Assembly: GCA_040757795.1 (NCBI GenBank)
Contig: JBFLWG010000011.1
Coordinates: forward strand, 1 to 26,657
Source of the DNA: DYTO01 sp040757795
GTDB taxonomy: Archaea; Hadarchaeota; Hadarchaeia; Hadarchaeales; Hadarchaeaceae
Length of the DNA stretch: 26,657 bases
Reading direction: 5' to 3'
The translations under genes and the position numbers were made by a program. Below are positions 14,697 to 22,037 of this stretch, piece after piece. The number at the start of each line of letters is the position of its first letter. Position 1 is the first letter of the stretch. The notes under the pieces are model-generated. The model ran no database searches. It was not told where the DNA came from and saw only the letters and a program-made list of their open reading frames with translations.

Positions 14697-16178
14697 CTAT
14701 CCCTTCGCGACCCCGATGGGCTTCAGCCTTACGACTTTCCTAGAAATGCCGGCCCTGTGTGAGATGTCAACAACCCTGTCTACATCCTTGTATGCTTCCG
14801 GAGCTTCTTCAGCTATTACCGAGACCTTGGCGGCCTTCACAATCGTCCCCTGCGATTCAAGCTTCTGTCTGACATCCTCCCCCCAGAAGCGCTTCAGGGC
14901 GGCCGTGCGGCTCAAGTGGCGTCCAGCCCCGTGCGCCGTGGACCCGAATGTCTCTTCCATGCCCCGCTGGGTCCCAACCAAAACATATGAAGCTCTCCCC
15001 ATGTCGCCCGGGATAATCACTGGTTGCCCTACATCACGGTAAAATGAAGGGATGTCTGGGTGCCCCGGCCCGAAGGCCCTCGTGGCGCCCTTGCGGTGAA
15101 CGTAGACCTTCTTGCGCTCCCTGTTGATATTGTGTTCCTCAAGCTTGGCGATGTTGTGGGCGACGTCATAAATTATGTGGAGACCAAGGGAATCGGCGTC
15201 CCTGCCGAAGACCTGCTCGAACGACTGTCTGACCCAGTGAACTATCATCTGCCTGTTGGCCCAGGCGAAGTTTGCAGCGCACCTCATGGCGGCAAGGTAG
15301 TCCTGCCCCTCAGGAGAGTTTGCTGGGACGTTGACGAGCTCCCTGTCGGGAAGCTGGATGTTGTACTTGTGGATTGCACGCTCCATGTTACGCAGGTAAT
15401 CTGAGCAGACCTGGTGGCCGAGCCCTCTCGAGCCTGTGTGTATCATGATCGTGACCTGATCCTCCCTCTCGATGCCGAATTTTTTCGCCACATCTGGCTC
15501 ATAAATCTTGTTGACGGTCTGGACCTCCAAGAAGTGGTTCCCGCTGCCGAGGCTGCCCAGCTGGGGGAAGCCTCTGTGCTTGGCCTCCTGGCTCACCTTT
15601 CTTGAGTCGGCTCCCGCCATGCAGCCGCCCTCCTCCAGCCGCTCCACATCCTCCTTCCAACCGAAGCCGTTCTCCACAGCCCACCGTGCCCCGTTTTCCA
15701 GGACTTGGTCTAGCTGGGCCGGGGTAAGCTTCACGTGGCCGGTGCTTCCAAGGCCGGACGGGACATTTTTAAACAGTGTTTCGACGATCTGTTTGAGTTT
15801 TGGTGTGACATCCTTTTTGTCAAGATTTGTCCTGAGCAGACGTACACCACAATTAATATCGTACCCCACACCCCCCGGGCTGATTACACCGGTTTCCGCG
15901 TCCGTGGCCGCTACCCCTCCTATTGGGAAACCATATCCTTGGTGGCCGTCGGGAAGGGTCACCGAGTATTTGTAGATTCCTTGCAGGAATGTTACATTCA
16001 CGGCCTGCTCAAGCGTGAGGTCTTTCCTCATTTCGTTCAGCATCTCGGCATCGGCGTAAACCCTGGCCGGGACGAGCATCCCTGGTTTCGCACCTTTTGG
16101 AATCTCCCACCTGACCTCGTCGATTTGGACTATCTTTTCTTTCCACGGCCCAAAGGCCGCTGTTTTTCCTTCTTCCAT
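14697..16178 (-). CDS. rtcB: RNA-splicing ligase RtcB
   Basis: RtcB joins tRNA exon halves carrying 2',3'-cyclic phosphate and 5'-OH ends, using GTP and Mn2+. The 493-residue protein has LPDGHQGYGFPIGGVAA (75-91), GGVGYDINCGVR with the metal-binding Cys110, GSLGSGNHFLEV with His215, IHTGSRGLGHQV, YDVAHNIAK, the guanylate-binding RKGATRAFGPG, and HGAGRHLSRT with His416 as the probable guanylylated residue by homology to the Pyrococcus enzyme. All the active-site residues I can check are present, and there is no intein. It is the first gene of the - strand superoperon; a TATA-like box lies just upstream, leaving a very short leader. Confidence 0.96.
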   Translation of the reverse strand: MEEGKTAAFGPWKEKIVQIDEVRWEIPKGAKPGMLVPARVYADAEMLNEMRKDLTLEQAVNVTFLQGIYKYSVTLPDGHQGYGFPIGGVAATDAETGVISPGGVGYDINCGVRLLRTNLDKKDVTPKLKQIVETLFKNVPSGLGSTGHVKLTPAQLDQVLENGARWAVENGFGWKEDVERLEEGGCMAGADSRKVSQEAKHRGFPQLGSLGSGNHFLEVQTVNKIYEPDVAKKFGIEREDQVTIMIHTGSRGLGHQVCSDYLRNMERAIHKYNIQLPDRELVNVPANSPEGQDYLAAMRCAANFAWANRQMIVHWVRQSFEQVFGRDADSLGLHIIYDVAHNIAKLEEHNINRERKKVYVHRKGATRAFGPGHPDIPSFYRDVGQPVIIPGDMGRASYVLVGTQRGMEETFGSTAHGAGRHLSRTAALKRFWGEDVRQKLESQGTIVKAAKVSVIAEEAPEAYKDVDRVVDISHRAGISRKVVRLKPIGVAKG

Positions 16179-16204
16179 TGTCCCAAATACTAACGAGTGG
16201 CTGC

Positions 16205-16217
16205 TTAATTAAAAGTC
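16205..16217 (-). promoter_or_regulatory. Probable promoter of the rtcB-ribosomal superoperon
   Basis: On the - strand, CTTTTAATTA lies about 30 nt upstream of the rtcB ATG in the 54-nt gap after aroA. This matches an archaeal TATA box and predicts a transcript start within about 10 nt of the ATG, so rtcB would be nearly leaderless. No other gap of comparable size occurs until the end of secY, so this may drive the whole 15-kb operon, although internal promoters cannot be excluded. Confidence 0.5.
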
Positions 16218-16232
16218 ACCGAATCGCGGCAA

Positions 16233-17522
16233 TCATTCCACAAGTTCAATTTTAGCTCCGAGCTTCCGCATGTCGTCGGCGAAGCTTGGGTAGGATACCG
16301 GGATGCTTTCTGCGCCTTCGACAACAGTTTGCCCGCGCGCCACCATCCCCGCCACCGCGAATGCCATCGCCATCCTGTGGTCCCCGAAGGACTCGACCTT
16401 GGCGCCGTGGAGTTCTTTCACGCCGTTTATCTGGAGCTCGTCGGGCAGCTCTTTGACATCTGCCCTGAAACTCCGGAGCCCCAAGGCGAGAGCCCTGAGC
16501 CTATCCGTCTCTTTCACCCGCAGATGTGGGATGTTGCTCAATCTGGTCAGGCCGTCAGCAACCGCGCCAATGACCGAGAGGACTGGGACCAGATCCGGAT
16601 TGTCCCCGCAGTCGGCTTCTATCCCGGAAAGATCGCCCGTACTTGAGAGGTGTACTGTTTTTCCCTTGACAGAAACCTCAGCACCGAAATGGTCGAGAAA
16701 GTGGATTATTCTCTTGTCGCCCTGAGCGCTTTTGACATCAAGGTTTCCAACGCTCACTGAAGATCCGGTGATGGCCGCCGCGCCGAGGACGAATGCGGCG
16801 GAAGAAAAGTCCCCGGGGATTGCCACATCGAGAGGTTTGAAAACTTGTCCTCCTGGGATGGAGAACTCCGTCAGGCTTTTGTTTCTCTTGACTTTTGCTC
16901 CAGCGGCATCCAGTAGCTCCAGGGTTATCTCTATGTAGGGCTTGGAACGCAGCTCGCCAGTTATACTGATTTTAGTATCGTCTTTGGCATACGGCGCGGC
17001 GAGAAGCAGCGCAGAGATGAACTGGGAACTCACAGAGCCGGTAATCTCCACATCCCCCCCTGAGAGCCCACCGCCCACCACTACAGGCGGCCTTCCATCT
17101 GAACCATCGCAGTGGCCTTTTGCCCCAAGCTTTTTCACGGCATCAACAAGCGGCCCCATCGGCCTTTTTTGGATGGATTCATCTCCCGTGAGCTTTACAG
17201 GCTTTTGGGATAGCGCGGCGATGGCGCTGACCATCCTGATTGTCGTGCCGGAGTTCTTCGCGTCGATGACATCTTTGTTTGGTTTTATTTTGCCGCCGGT
17301 CCCGCGGACGTGCCAAACTTCCCCATCTTGAGAAACTTCCGCGCCCAGCGTTTTCGCGGCATCTATTGTGGCCATAGTGTCCAAGCCCAGAAGCGGCGCC
17401 CGGATCCTGCTTTCCCCGCCGGCCAGCAGGGCGATCATGAAGGCGCGGTGGGTGTAAGATTTGGATGGAGGAGCAGCTACTTCTCCCGAAATCTTTGACG
17501 GTCGGACTTTCAGCAATGACAT
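16233..17522 (-). CDS. aroA: 3-phosphoshikimate 1-carboxyvinyltransferase (EPSP synthase)
   Basis: The sixth step of the shikimate pathway: phosphoenolpyruvate plus shikimate 3-phosphate gives EPSP. Motifs are APPSKSYTHRAFM near residue 17 (substrate-binding Lys and Arg), DAKNSGTTIRMVSA (PEP loop), SSQFISALLLAAPYA, PGDFSSAAFVLGAAAI, LRVKETDRLRALALG and GDHRMAMAFAVAG. The ATG at 17522 (MSLLKVRPSK) gives 429 residues, the usual length. A much longer open frame upstream runs antisense through ilvC and is a shadow. It diverges from ilvC and lies upstream of rtcB on the same strand. Confidence 0.95.
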   Translation of the reverse strand: MSLLKVRPSKISGEVAAPPSKSYTHRAFMIALLAGGESRIRAPLLGLDTMATIDAAKTLGAEVSQDGEVWHVRGTGGKIKPNKDVIDAKNSGTTIRMVSAIAALSQKPVKLTGDESIQKRPMGPLVDAVKKLGAKGHCDGSDGRPPVVVGGGLSGGDVEITGSVSSQFISALLLAAPYAKDDTKISITGELRSKPYIEITLELLDAAGAKVKRNKSLTEFSIPGGQVFKPLDVAIPGDFSSAAFVLGAAAITGSSVSVGNLDVKSAQGDKRIIHFLDHFGAEVSVKGKTVHLSSTGDLSGIEADCGDNPDLVPVLSVIGAVADGLTRLSNIPHLRVKETDRLRALALGLRSFRADVKELPDELQINGVKELHGAKVESFGDHRMAMAFAVAGMVARGQTVVEGAESIPVSYPSFADDMRKLGAKIELVE

Positions 17523-17544
17523 GTGTCCCGGTTGAAATTCATAG

Positions 17545-17576
17545 GCATTGTTTAAAAGCATGAACATTTTTAAACC
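17545..17576. promoter_or_regulatory. Divergent aroA/ilvC promoter region
   Basis: In the 81 nt between the two start codons, TTTTTAAAC (17567-17575) sits about 30 nt before the ilvC ATG. On the other strand, CTTTTAAAC (17550-17558) sits about 30 nt before the aroA ATG. Both look like archaeal TATA boxes about 25 nt from predicted start sites close to the ATGs. Confidence 0.5.
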
Positions 17577-17603
17577 CCTAGTTTGACTCTCACGTGGTGC
17601 AAA

Positions 17604-18590
17604 ATGGCAAAAATTTACTATGATAGGGACGCGGAGATAGACCCTATCAAGGATAAGACCATCGCGATAATCGGCTACGGTAACCAGGGCCAGGCCCAAG
17701 CAAACAACCTCAGGGACTCCGGCTGCAAGGTGATTATCGGCAGCATCAAGGACGCAAGCCACGACCAGGCCGTGAAGGACGGCTTCAAGGTCCACAGCAT
17801 CTCGGAGGCCGCAAAGATGGCTGACATTATCCACATTCTCATCCCTGACGAGTACCAGGGTAATGTCTACGAGAAAGAAATCGCACCGCAATTGAGAAAA
17901 GGAAAGGTGCTCTGTTTCAGCCACGGTTTCAACATCCACTTCAAGCAGATAGTGCCGCCGAAATTCGTGGACGTGATAATGATCGCGCCCAAGTCTCCAG
18001 GGGCGCTTGTCCGCAAGATGTACCAGCATGGTTCGGGAACGCCTGGACTTTTGGCAGTCGAGCAGGACGCCAGCGGGAAGGCGAAGAAGATAGCTTTGGC
18101 AATGGCGAAAGGAGTCGGGCTGACAAGGATAGGCGTCGTCGAAACCACTTTCAAGGAGGAGGTGGAGACCGACCTCTTCGGGGAGCAGGCAGTCCTTGTC
18201 GGTGGAGTTTCGGAGCTGATGAAGGCCGGGTTTGAAACTCTTGTGGAGGCGGGGTACCAGCCAGAGATAGCATACTTTGAGTGCCTCAATGAGCTGAAGC
18301 TGATAGTTGACTTGGTCTACGAGCACGGGATAGAAGGGATGATGAAGGCAGTCAGCAACACGGCAGAGTTCGGCGGAAGGACAAGGGGCAAGTGGATAAT
18401 CGACGACCGAGCGAGGAAGACGATGAAAAAGATGCTGGAAGAGGTTCAGAGTGGCAAGTTCGCCAAGGAATGGGTTGAAGAGAGCAAAAAAGGAATTCCT
18501 AACCTAAAGCACATGCGAGAGGAAGCCAACAAACATCTTGTCGAGAGGGTCGGGCGGGACTTGAGGAAGTGGGCCGGGATAGAAAAATAG
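17604..18590 (+). CDS. ilvC: Ketol-acid reductoisomerase
   Basis: Second common step of valine and isoleucine synthesis: Mg2+-dependent isomerisation and NADPH reduction of acetolactate or acetohydroxybutyrate. The Rossmann motif is IAIIGYGNQGQAQANNLRDS near residue 21. The enzyme also shows ILIPDEYQGNVYEKEIAPQL, KVLCFSHGFNIHF with the catalytic His, APKSPGALVRKMY, and the class I C-terminal domain with ETDLFGEQAVLVGGVSELM (metal-binding Asp and Glu) and LIVDLVYEHGIEGM. The ATG at 17604 (MAKIYYDRD) has GTGGTG just upstream and gives 328 residues. No ilvB, ilvN or ilvD is next to it. It converges with the PEBP gene. Confidence 0.97.
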   Translation: MAKIYYDRDAEIDPIKDKTIAIIGYGNQGQAQANNLRDSGCKVIIGSIKDASHDQAVKDGFKVHSISEAAKMADIIHILIPDEYQGNVYEKEIAPQLRKGKVLCFSHGFNIHFKQIVPPKFVDVIMIAPKSPGALVRKMYQHGSGTPGLLAVEQDASGKAKKIALAMAKGVGLTRIGVVETTFKEEVETDLFGEQAVLVGGVSELMKAGFETLVEAGYQPEIAYFECLNELKLIVDLVYEHGIEGMMKAVSNTAEFGGRTRGKWIIDDRARKTMKKMLEEVQSGKFAKEWVEESKKGIPNLKHMREEANKHLVERVGRDLRKWAGIEK

Positions 18591-18599
18591 GCCCCACAA

Positions 18600-19175
18600 T
18601 TATCTGCCGTATTTCCCAGTAAGAGTTGCTTCCGCAATTACATGGCCGCTTATGGCTTGGTCAAACTGGGACTTGGTGGAGCCGCTCGCCAAGGAAAGTG
18701 TAGAATTCAGAGCCAGAAGCTTGAACCTATAGCTGTGGGCTGGGCCTGCCGGCGGGTCGGGCCCGCTATAGGCGATGCTTCCAAAATCGTTCCTCCCCTC
18801 TTTCGCCGATGTGCCTTCCAGGATTTGCGAGTTCTGCAGATCTTCAGGGATGTTCTCGGTGTTCGGTGGGATGTTCCAGATGATCCAGTGAGTGAAGTTC
18901 CCAGCGTCGAGGTCTTCAACAACAATCGCCAAGGTTGCGGCCATAGGTTCAACGCCGCTTATTTGAAAAGGAGGTGAGACGTTTATCCCATCCGCGGTGT
19001 ATTTCGTCGGAATGTTCCCGTTTTCCGAAAATGCGCTGCTCGTCAACTTCATCGTGGAGCTTGCGGTGCCAGGAGTAGAACCCGGGGTACCAGCGGGCCT
19101 GACGAGCAAAGCCGCGGCAGTGAAACCTACTGCGGCCAGCACGACAACGACAGCCACAGCGGCGGTCCTGACCAT
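18600..19175 (-). CDS. Secreted PEBP-family protein (YbhB/YbcL, Raf-kinase-inhibitor-like)
   Basis: A phosphatidylethanolamine-binding-protein fold; archaeal and bacterial members have no settled function. The protein begins with MVRTAAVAVVVVLAAVG, a hydrophobic signal or anchor segment, then a Pro/Ser/Thr-rich linker, then the domain: MKLTSSAFSENGNIPTKYTA, GINVSPPFQISGVEP, LAIVVEDLDAGNFTHWIIWN and the C-terminal HVIAEATLTGKYGR. The ligand-site motif DPDAP is DLDAG here. The start is the ATG at 19175, 4 nt after rpoN; a TTG at 19199 would overlap rpoN. Its position as the last gene of a ribosomal/RNAP operon is unusual, and its export signal shows it does not act in the ribosome. Confidence 0.88.
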   Translation of the reverse strand: MVRTAAVAVVVVLAAVGFTAAALLVRPAGTPGSTPGTASSTMKLTSSAFSENGNIPTKYTADGINVSPPFQISGVEPMAATLAIVVEDLDAGNFTHWIIWNIPPNTENIPEDLQNSQILEGTSAKEGRNDFGSIAYSGPDPPAGPAHSYRFKLLALNSTLSLASGSTKSQFDQAISGHVIAEATLTGKYGR

Positions 19176-19179
19176 GCCA

Positions 19180-19371
19180 TCACTTCTTGAACCTGCCAAT
19201 CTCTTCCATGACGTCGATGCTGCCGAGGATGGCGGCCCTGCAGCAGTATCTCTTCAGGCCGAGCTCGTCCAGAACCTTCTTTGGGTCCTCCCCCTGCTTC
19301 ACCTTCGCGTCAAACTGCTCGTACTTGTCCCCGAGAAGTTCACCGCAGCTGAAACACCTTATTGGTCTCAT
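19180..19371 (-). CDS. rpoN: DNA-directed RNA polymerase subunit N (Rpo10)
   Basis: Small zinc-binding RNA polymerase subunit, the homologue of eukaryotic Rpb10, needed for assembly with Rpo3 and Rpo11. The 63-residue protein shows MRPIRCFSCG (Cys6, Cys9) and KRYCCRAAIL (Cys43, Cys44), the atypical CX2C...CC zinc site of this family, and ends SIDVMEEIGRFKK. It follows S9 after 4 nt and has the usual archaeal order L13-S9-rpoN. It is unrelated to bacterial sigma-54, which shares the symbol. Confidence 0.97.
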   Translation of the reverse strand: MRPIRCFSCGELLGDKYEQFDAKVKQGEDPKKVLDELGLKRYCCRAAILGSIDVMEEIGRFKK

Positions 19372-19375
19372 CTAG

Positions 19376-19774
19376 TCACCTGTAACTTTTTTGGAACTTG
19401 GAGCGTGCGCCTGGCCCCCCCGGCTTCTTTGACTCCTTGAATCTGACGTCGCTTTTCACGAGAGTCCAGTCGTACTGCTTGAAGCTCTCCCTCAGCTTCG
19501 GGTCGTCCGCCCAACCTATCATCCCCCTGGCGATTGCTGTCCTTACGGCGTCGGCCTGCCCCATGTAGCCTCCGCCCCCGACCCTGACGTCTATGTCCAC
19601 CTTCTTCGCAACATCAGGGGCCAGCTCCAGCGGCTCCATTATCTTGAGCCTTGCCAGCTCCGGCTCATAGACCTCGAGGGCGCGGCCGTTGACGAAGACC
19701 TTACCCTGTCCGTCCCTGACCAAGGCTCTCGCTATTGCGCCCTTCCTTCTTCCGACACCACTTGTTTTCTTCAT
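19376..19774 (-). CDS. rps9: 30S ribosomal protein S9 (uS9)
   Basis: Small-subunit head protein whose C-terminal tail touches P-site tRNA. The 132-residue sequence has GVGRRKGAIARALVRDGQGK, the middle VGGGGYMGQADAVRTAIARG, and the C-terminal PGGPGARSKFQKSYR with the conserved terminal Arg. The ATG overlaps the L13 TGA (ATGA). Confidence 0.97.
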   Translation of the reverse strand: MKKTSGVGRRKGAIARALVRDGQGKVFVNGRALEVYEPELARLKIMEPLELAPDVAKKVDIDVRVGGGGYMGQADAVRTAIARGMIGWADDPKLRESFKQYDWTLVKSDVRFKESKKPGGPGARSKFQKSYR

Positions 19775-20199
19775 GCTTTTGCCCCTAAGAGTTTGCTCAA
19801 CTTTTCAAGCTTTAAATACCGCCCAGTGCCGAGCCGCTCGAGGCTCGCGTCTGGCAGTGCCACTTTCTCCTTTCCTGCCAGATCCTCGGGCGCACCCCTG
19901 TGGACCCTGAGCCTGCGAAAAGCGTCTTTTCCCCTCGCTGTTTTCCATGGAAGCATCCCCCTGACAGACTTCCTTACCAAGTCCTCCGGCTGTTTTGGGT
20001 GGAAAGGCCCCTTGCGGGGATTGGTCACTGTCCTCGTCTCAAGCCAGGCCCTGTATTCCTCAAGTATTGCGTCCCTCCTCCCTGATATCAGCACCTCGGC
20101 CGCGTTGATAATCGTCACCCTCTCGCCCTCGAGGAGCTTCTTCGCTGTGAAGGTCGCGAGCCGCCCCAGTATCAGATCTTTCCCATCGATGATCAGCAT
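19771..20199 (-). CDS. rpl13: 50S ribosomal protein L13 (uL13)
   Basis: An early-assembly large-subunit protein. Landmarks are LIIDGKDLILGRLATFTAKK, AAEVLISGRRDAILEEYRAW, PFHPKQPEDLVRKSVRGMLP and AFRRLRVHRGAPEDLAG. I choose the ATG at 20199 (142 residues) because GGAG lies 8 nt upstream and the family starts directly with the xxIDxxxxILGRL strand. A GTG at 20208 overlapping the L18e stop would add three residues. Confidence 0.95.
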   Translation of the reverse strand: MLIIDGKDLILGRLATFTAKKLLEGERVTIINAAEVLISGRRDAILEEYRAWLETRTVTNPRKGPFHPKQPEDLVRKSVRGMLPWKTARGKDAFRRLRVHRGAPEDLAGKEKVALPDASLERLGTGRYLKLEKLSKLLGAKA

Positions 20200-20204
20200 C
20201 CCGT

Positions 20205-20570
20205 TCACTCCATCAGCCTGACTCCTTTTCCAGCAGGGTTCTGCTCCAGCAACTGCTGTATGGTGAGGGCCTTCCCGCCGGCAGAAGCTATTTTCCTTTT
20301 TGCCGGGCCTGAAAACTTGAAAGCCGCGACTGTCATCGGGCTGCCAAGCGTCCCCGCTGCCAGAATCTTCCCTGGCACCAGCACTGTGTCGCCTTCAGCT
20401 GCATGGCGGCTCAGGTGGCTGAGGTTAACCTCTGCTCTCGACCTTCTCGGCCGCTCCAGGCGCTCGGCCAGCTCAAGCCATAGCTTGCTCTTCTGGCTTC
20501 TGCCCTGGTCCCTAAGCTGCCTTATGAGCCTTTTCAGCACAGGGTTTGTTGGTCCTGTTGGTTTCGGCAT
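20205..20570 (-). CDS. rpl18e: 50S ribosomal protein L18e (eL18)
   Basis: An Archaea/Eukarya-specific large-subunit protein of the L15-like fold, 121 residues. It shows PTGPTNPVLKRLIRQLRDQG, LWLELAERLERPRRSRAEVN, VLVPGKILAAGTLGSPMTVA and AFKFSGPAKRKIASAGGKAL. It heads its operon here. In many archaea it is preceded by S13-S4-S11-rpoD, but in this window the next gene upstream is the divergent glnA, so that group has been moved elsewhere. Confidence 0.96.
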   Translation of the reverse strand: MPKPTGPTNPVLKRLIRQLRDQGRSQKSKLWLELAERLERPRRSRAEVNLSHLSRHAAEGDTVLVPGKILAAGTLGSPMTVAAFKFSGPAKRKIASAGGKALTIQQLLEQNPAGKGVRLME

Positions 20571-20595
20571 GTCGTCCCTACCCTTCTATATTCCT

Positions 20596-20622
20596 CACTA
20601 TATAGCAACGCCAAATTTAAAT
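20596..20622. promoter_or_regulatory. Divergent L18e/glnA promoter region
   Basis: The 80-nt gap contains two near-palindromic TATA-like elements, CTATATAG (20598-20605) and AAATTTAAAT (20613-20622). Either can serve either strand because of its symmetry. For glnA the second lies about 30 nt before the ATG. For L18e the first lies 28 nt before the ATG and the second gives a longer leader. The exact assignment is uncertain. Confidence 0.5.
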
Positions 20623-20650
20623 GGGGTACTGATGACAGTTTTGAGATGGC

Positions 20651-21976
20651 ATGACCACCAAGCAGGAGATAATCCAGACTGTGAAGAAGGAGGGCATAAA
20701 GTTCATCCAGATGCAGTTCATGGACATCCTTGGAGCCGTAAAAAATGTCACGCTCCCCATCAGCCAGCTTGAAAAGGCGATTGACGAGGGAGTCTTCTTC
20801 GACGGCTCTTCCATCCTTGGTTACGCAACGATAGAGGAGTCGGACATGCGGCTGATGCCCGACCCGAACACATTCGTTGTGATACCTTGGCTAGAAGGGG
20901 GTTTGAAAACAGCGAGGTTCTTCTGCGACGTCTACGACCACGAGGGGGAGAGGTTCGACGGAGACCCACGCGCCGCCCTGCAGAAGCAACTGGAGGCTGC
21001 GAAGAAAAAGGGGTGGATATTCAACACCGCCCCAGAATACGAGTTCTTTTACCTGATGCTGGACGCGAACGGGAATCCAACCACGAAGGTCTCAGACTCT
21101 GGCGGTTACTTCGACCTGATGAGGGACAGGGGCGACAACGTCAGAAAGGAGACTGTGAACTACCTGAACGCCATGGGGTTTGAGGTGGAGGCATCCCACC
21201 ACGAGGTCGCGCCCGGGCAGCATGAGATCGACCTGAGGTACACCGACGCCCTGACTTCCGCCGACCGCGTGGCCATGATGAAGTACGTGACGAAGACAAT
21301 AGCCTACAAACATGGCCTTTACGCGACTTTCATGCCGAAGCCGATCTGCGAGATCAACGGGAGCGGCATGCACACCCACCAGTCTCTAATCACCACCGAC
21401 GGGAAGAGCGTCTTCCACGACCCGAAAGGGCAGTACAAGCTCAGCAAGACCGCCATGTACTTCATTGGAGGGCTGCTGAAGTACGCGAGGGAGACGTGCG
21501 CCATATTGGCCTCGTCTGTAAACTCATACAAGCGTCTGGTGCCTGGATATGAGGCCCCAGTGTACGTTTCATGGGCGAACCGCAACAGGAGCGCTTTCAT
21601 CAGAGTGCCGGCGGGGAGGGGGATAAAGACTAGGGTGGAGTTGCGGAACCCGGACCCTGTCGGGAACCCCTACCTGCAGTTTGCGGTCATGTGCGCCGCC
21701 GGCCTGAAGGGGATAGAGGACAAGATAGAGCCGCCGGAGCCTGTGGAGAAAGACATCTTCCACATGGGGCTGGAAGAGCGGGAAGCGCTGGGGATAGGGT
21801 CTTTGCCGGGCAACCTCGGGGAGGCGCTGGACGCCATGAGGAAGAGCACCCTGCTCCGCGAGGCGTTGGGCGAGCACCTGTTCAACCACTTTTTGTACAT
21901 CAAGGAGAAGGAATGGGAAAAATACAGCATCCACATCACTGACTGGGAGATAAACAAGCTTCTGCCCGCGCTGTAG
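20651..21976 (+). CDS. glnA: Glutamine synthetase, type I
   Basis: Makes glutamine from glutamate, ammonia and ATP; the main ammonia-assimilating enzyme. The 441-residue length fits the shorter GSI-alpha form. Motifs are FDGSSILGYATIEESDM (active-site loop and latch), APEYEFFYLML (metal-binding Glu), EASHHEVAPGQHEIDL (metal ligands), GSGMHTHQSL, VNSYKRLVPGYEAPVYVSWA and the ATP-binding NRSAFIRVPAGR. The NLYDLPP adenylylation loop of GSI-beta is absent, so adenylylation control is unlikely. Its own promoter lies in the gap shared with L18e. It converges with the transcarbamylase gene. Confidence 0.96.
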   Translation: MTTKQEIIQTVKKEGIKFIQMQFMDILGAVKNVTLPISQLEKAIDEGVFFDGSSILGYATIEESDMRLMPDPNTFVVIPWLEGGLKTARFFCDVYDHEGERFDGDPRAALQKQLEAAKKKGWIFNTAPEYEFFYLMLDANGNPTTKVSDSGGYFDLMRDRGDNVRKETVNYLNAMGFEVEASHHEVAPGQHEIDLRYTDALTSADRVAMMKYVTKTIAYKHGLYATFMPKPICEINGSGMHTHQSLITTDGKSVFHDPKGQYKLSKTAMYFIGGLLKYARETCAILASSVNSYKRLVPGYEAPVYVSWANRNRSAFIRVPAGRGIKTRVELRNPDPVGNPYLQFAVMCAAGLKGIEDKIEPPEPVEKDIFHMGLEEREALGIGSLPGNLGEALDAMRKSTLLREALGEHLFNHFLYIKEKEWEKYSIHITDWEINKLLPAL

Positions 21977-22009
21977 TCCTCACTAATTTACAGAGCTATC
22001 GCTGCGTTT

Positions 22010-22036
22010 ACAAAAATAAAATAAAAAATAAATTTG
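22010..22036 (-). terminator. T-rich terminator of the transcarbamylase gene
   Basis: Immediately after the transcarbamylase stop, the - strand carries four closely spaced T-runs (about 22012-22033, of the form TTTATTTTTTATTTTATTTTTG). Oligo-T tracts of this kind terminate archaeal RNA polymerase without a hairpin. No comparable tract follows glnA on the + strand. Confidence 0.6.
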
Positions 22037-22037
22037 G

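Noticed and set aside
17523..18326. Long open frame upstream of aroA running antisense through ilvC
   Set aside because: It is the mirror of a well-supported ilvC gene, whose codon bias leaves the opposite frame open. aroA has its own start at 17522 and standard length.
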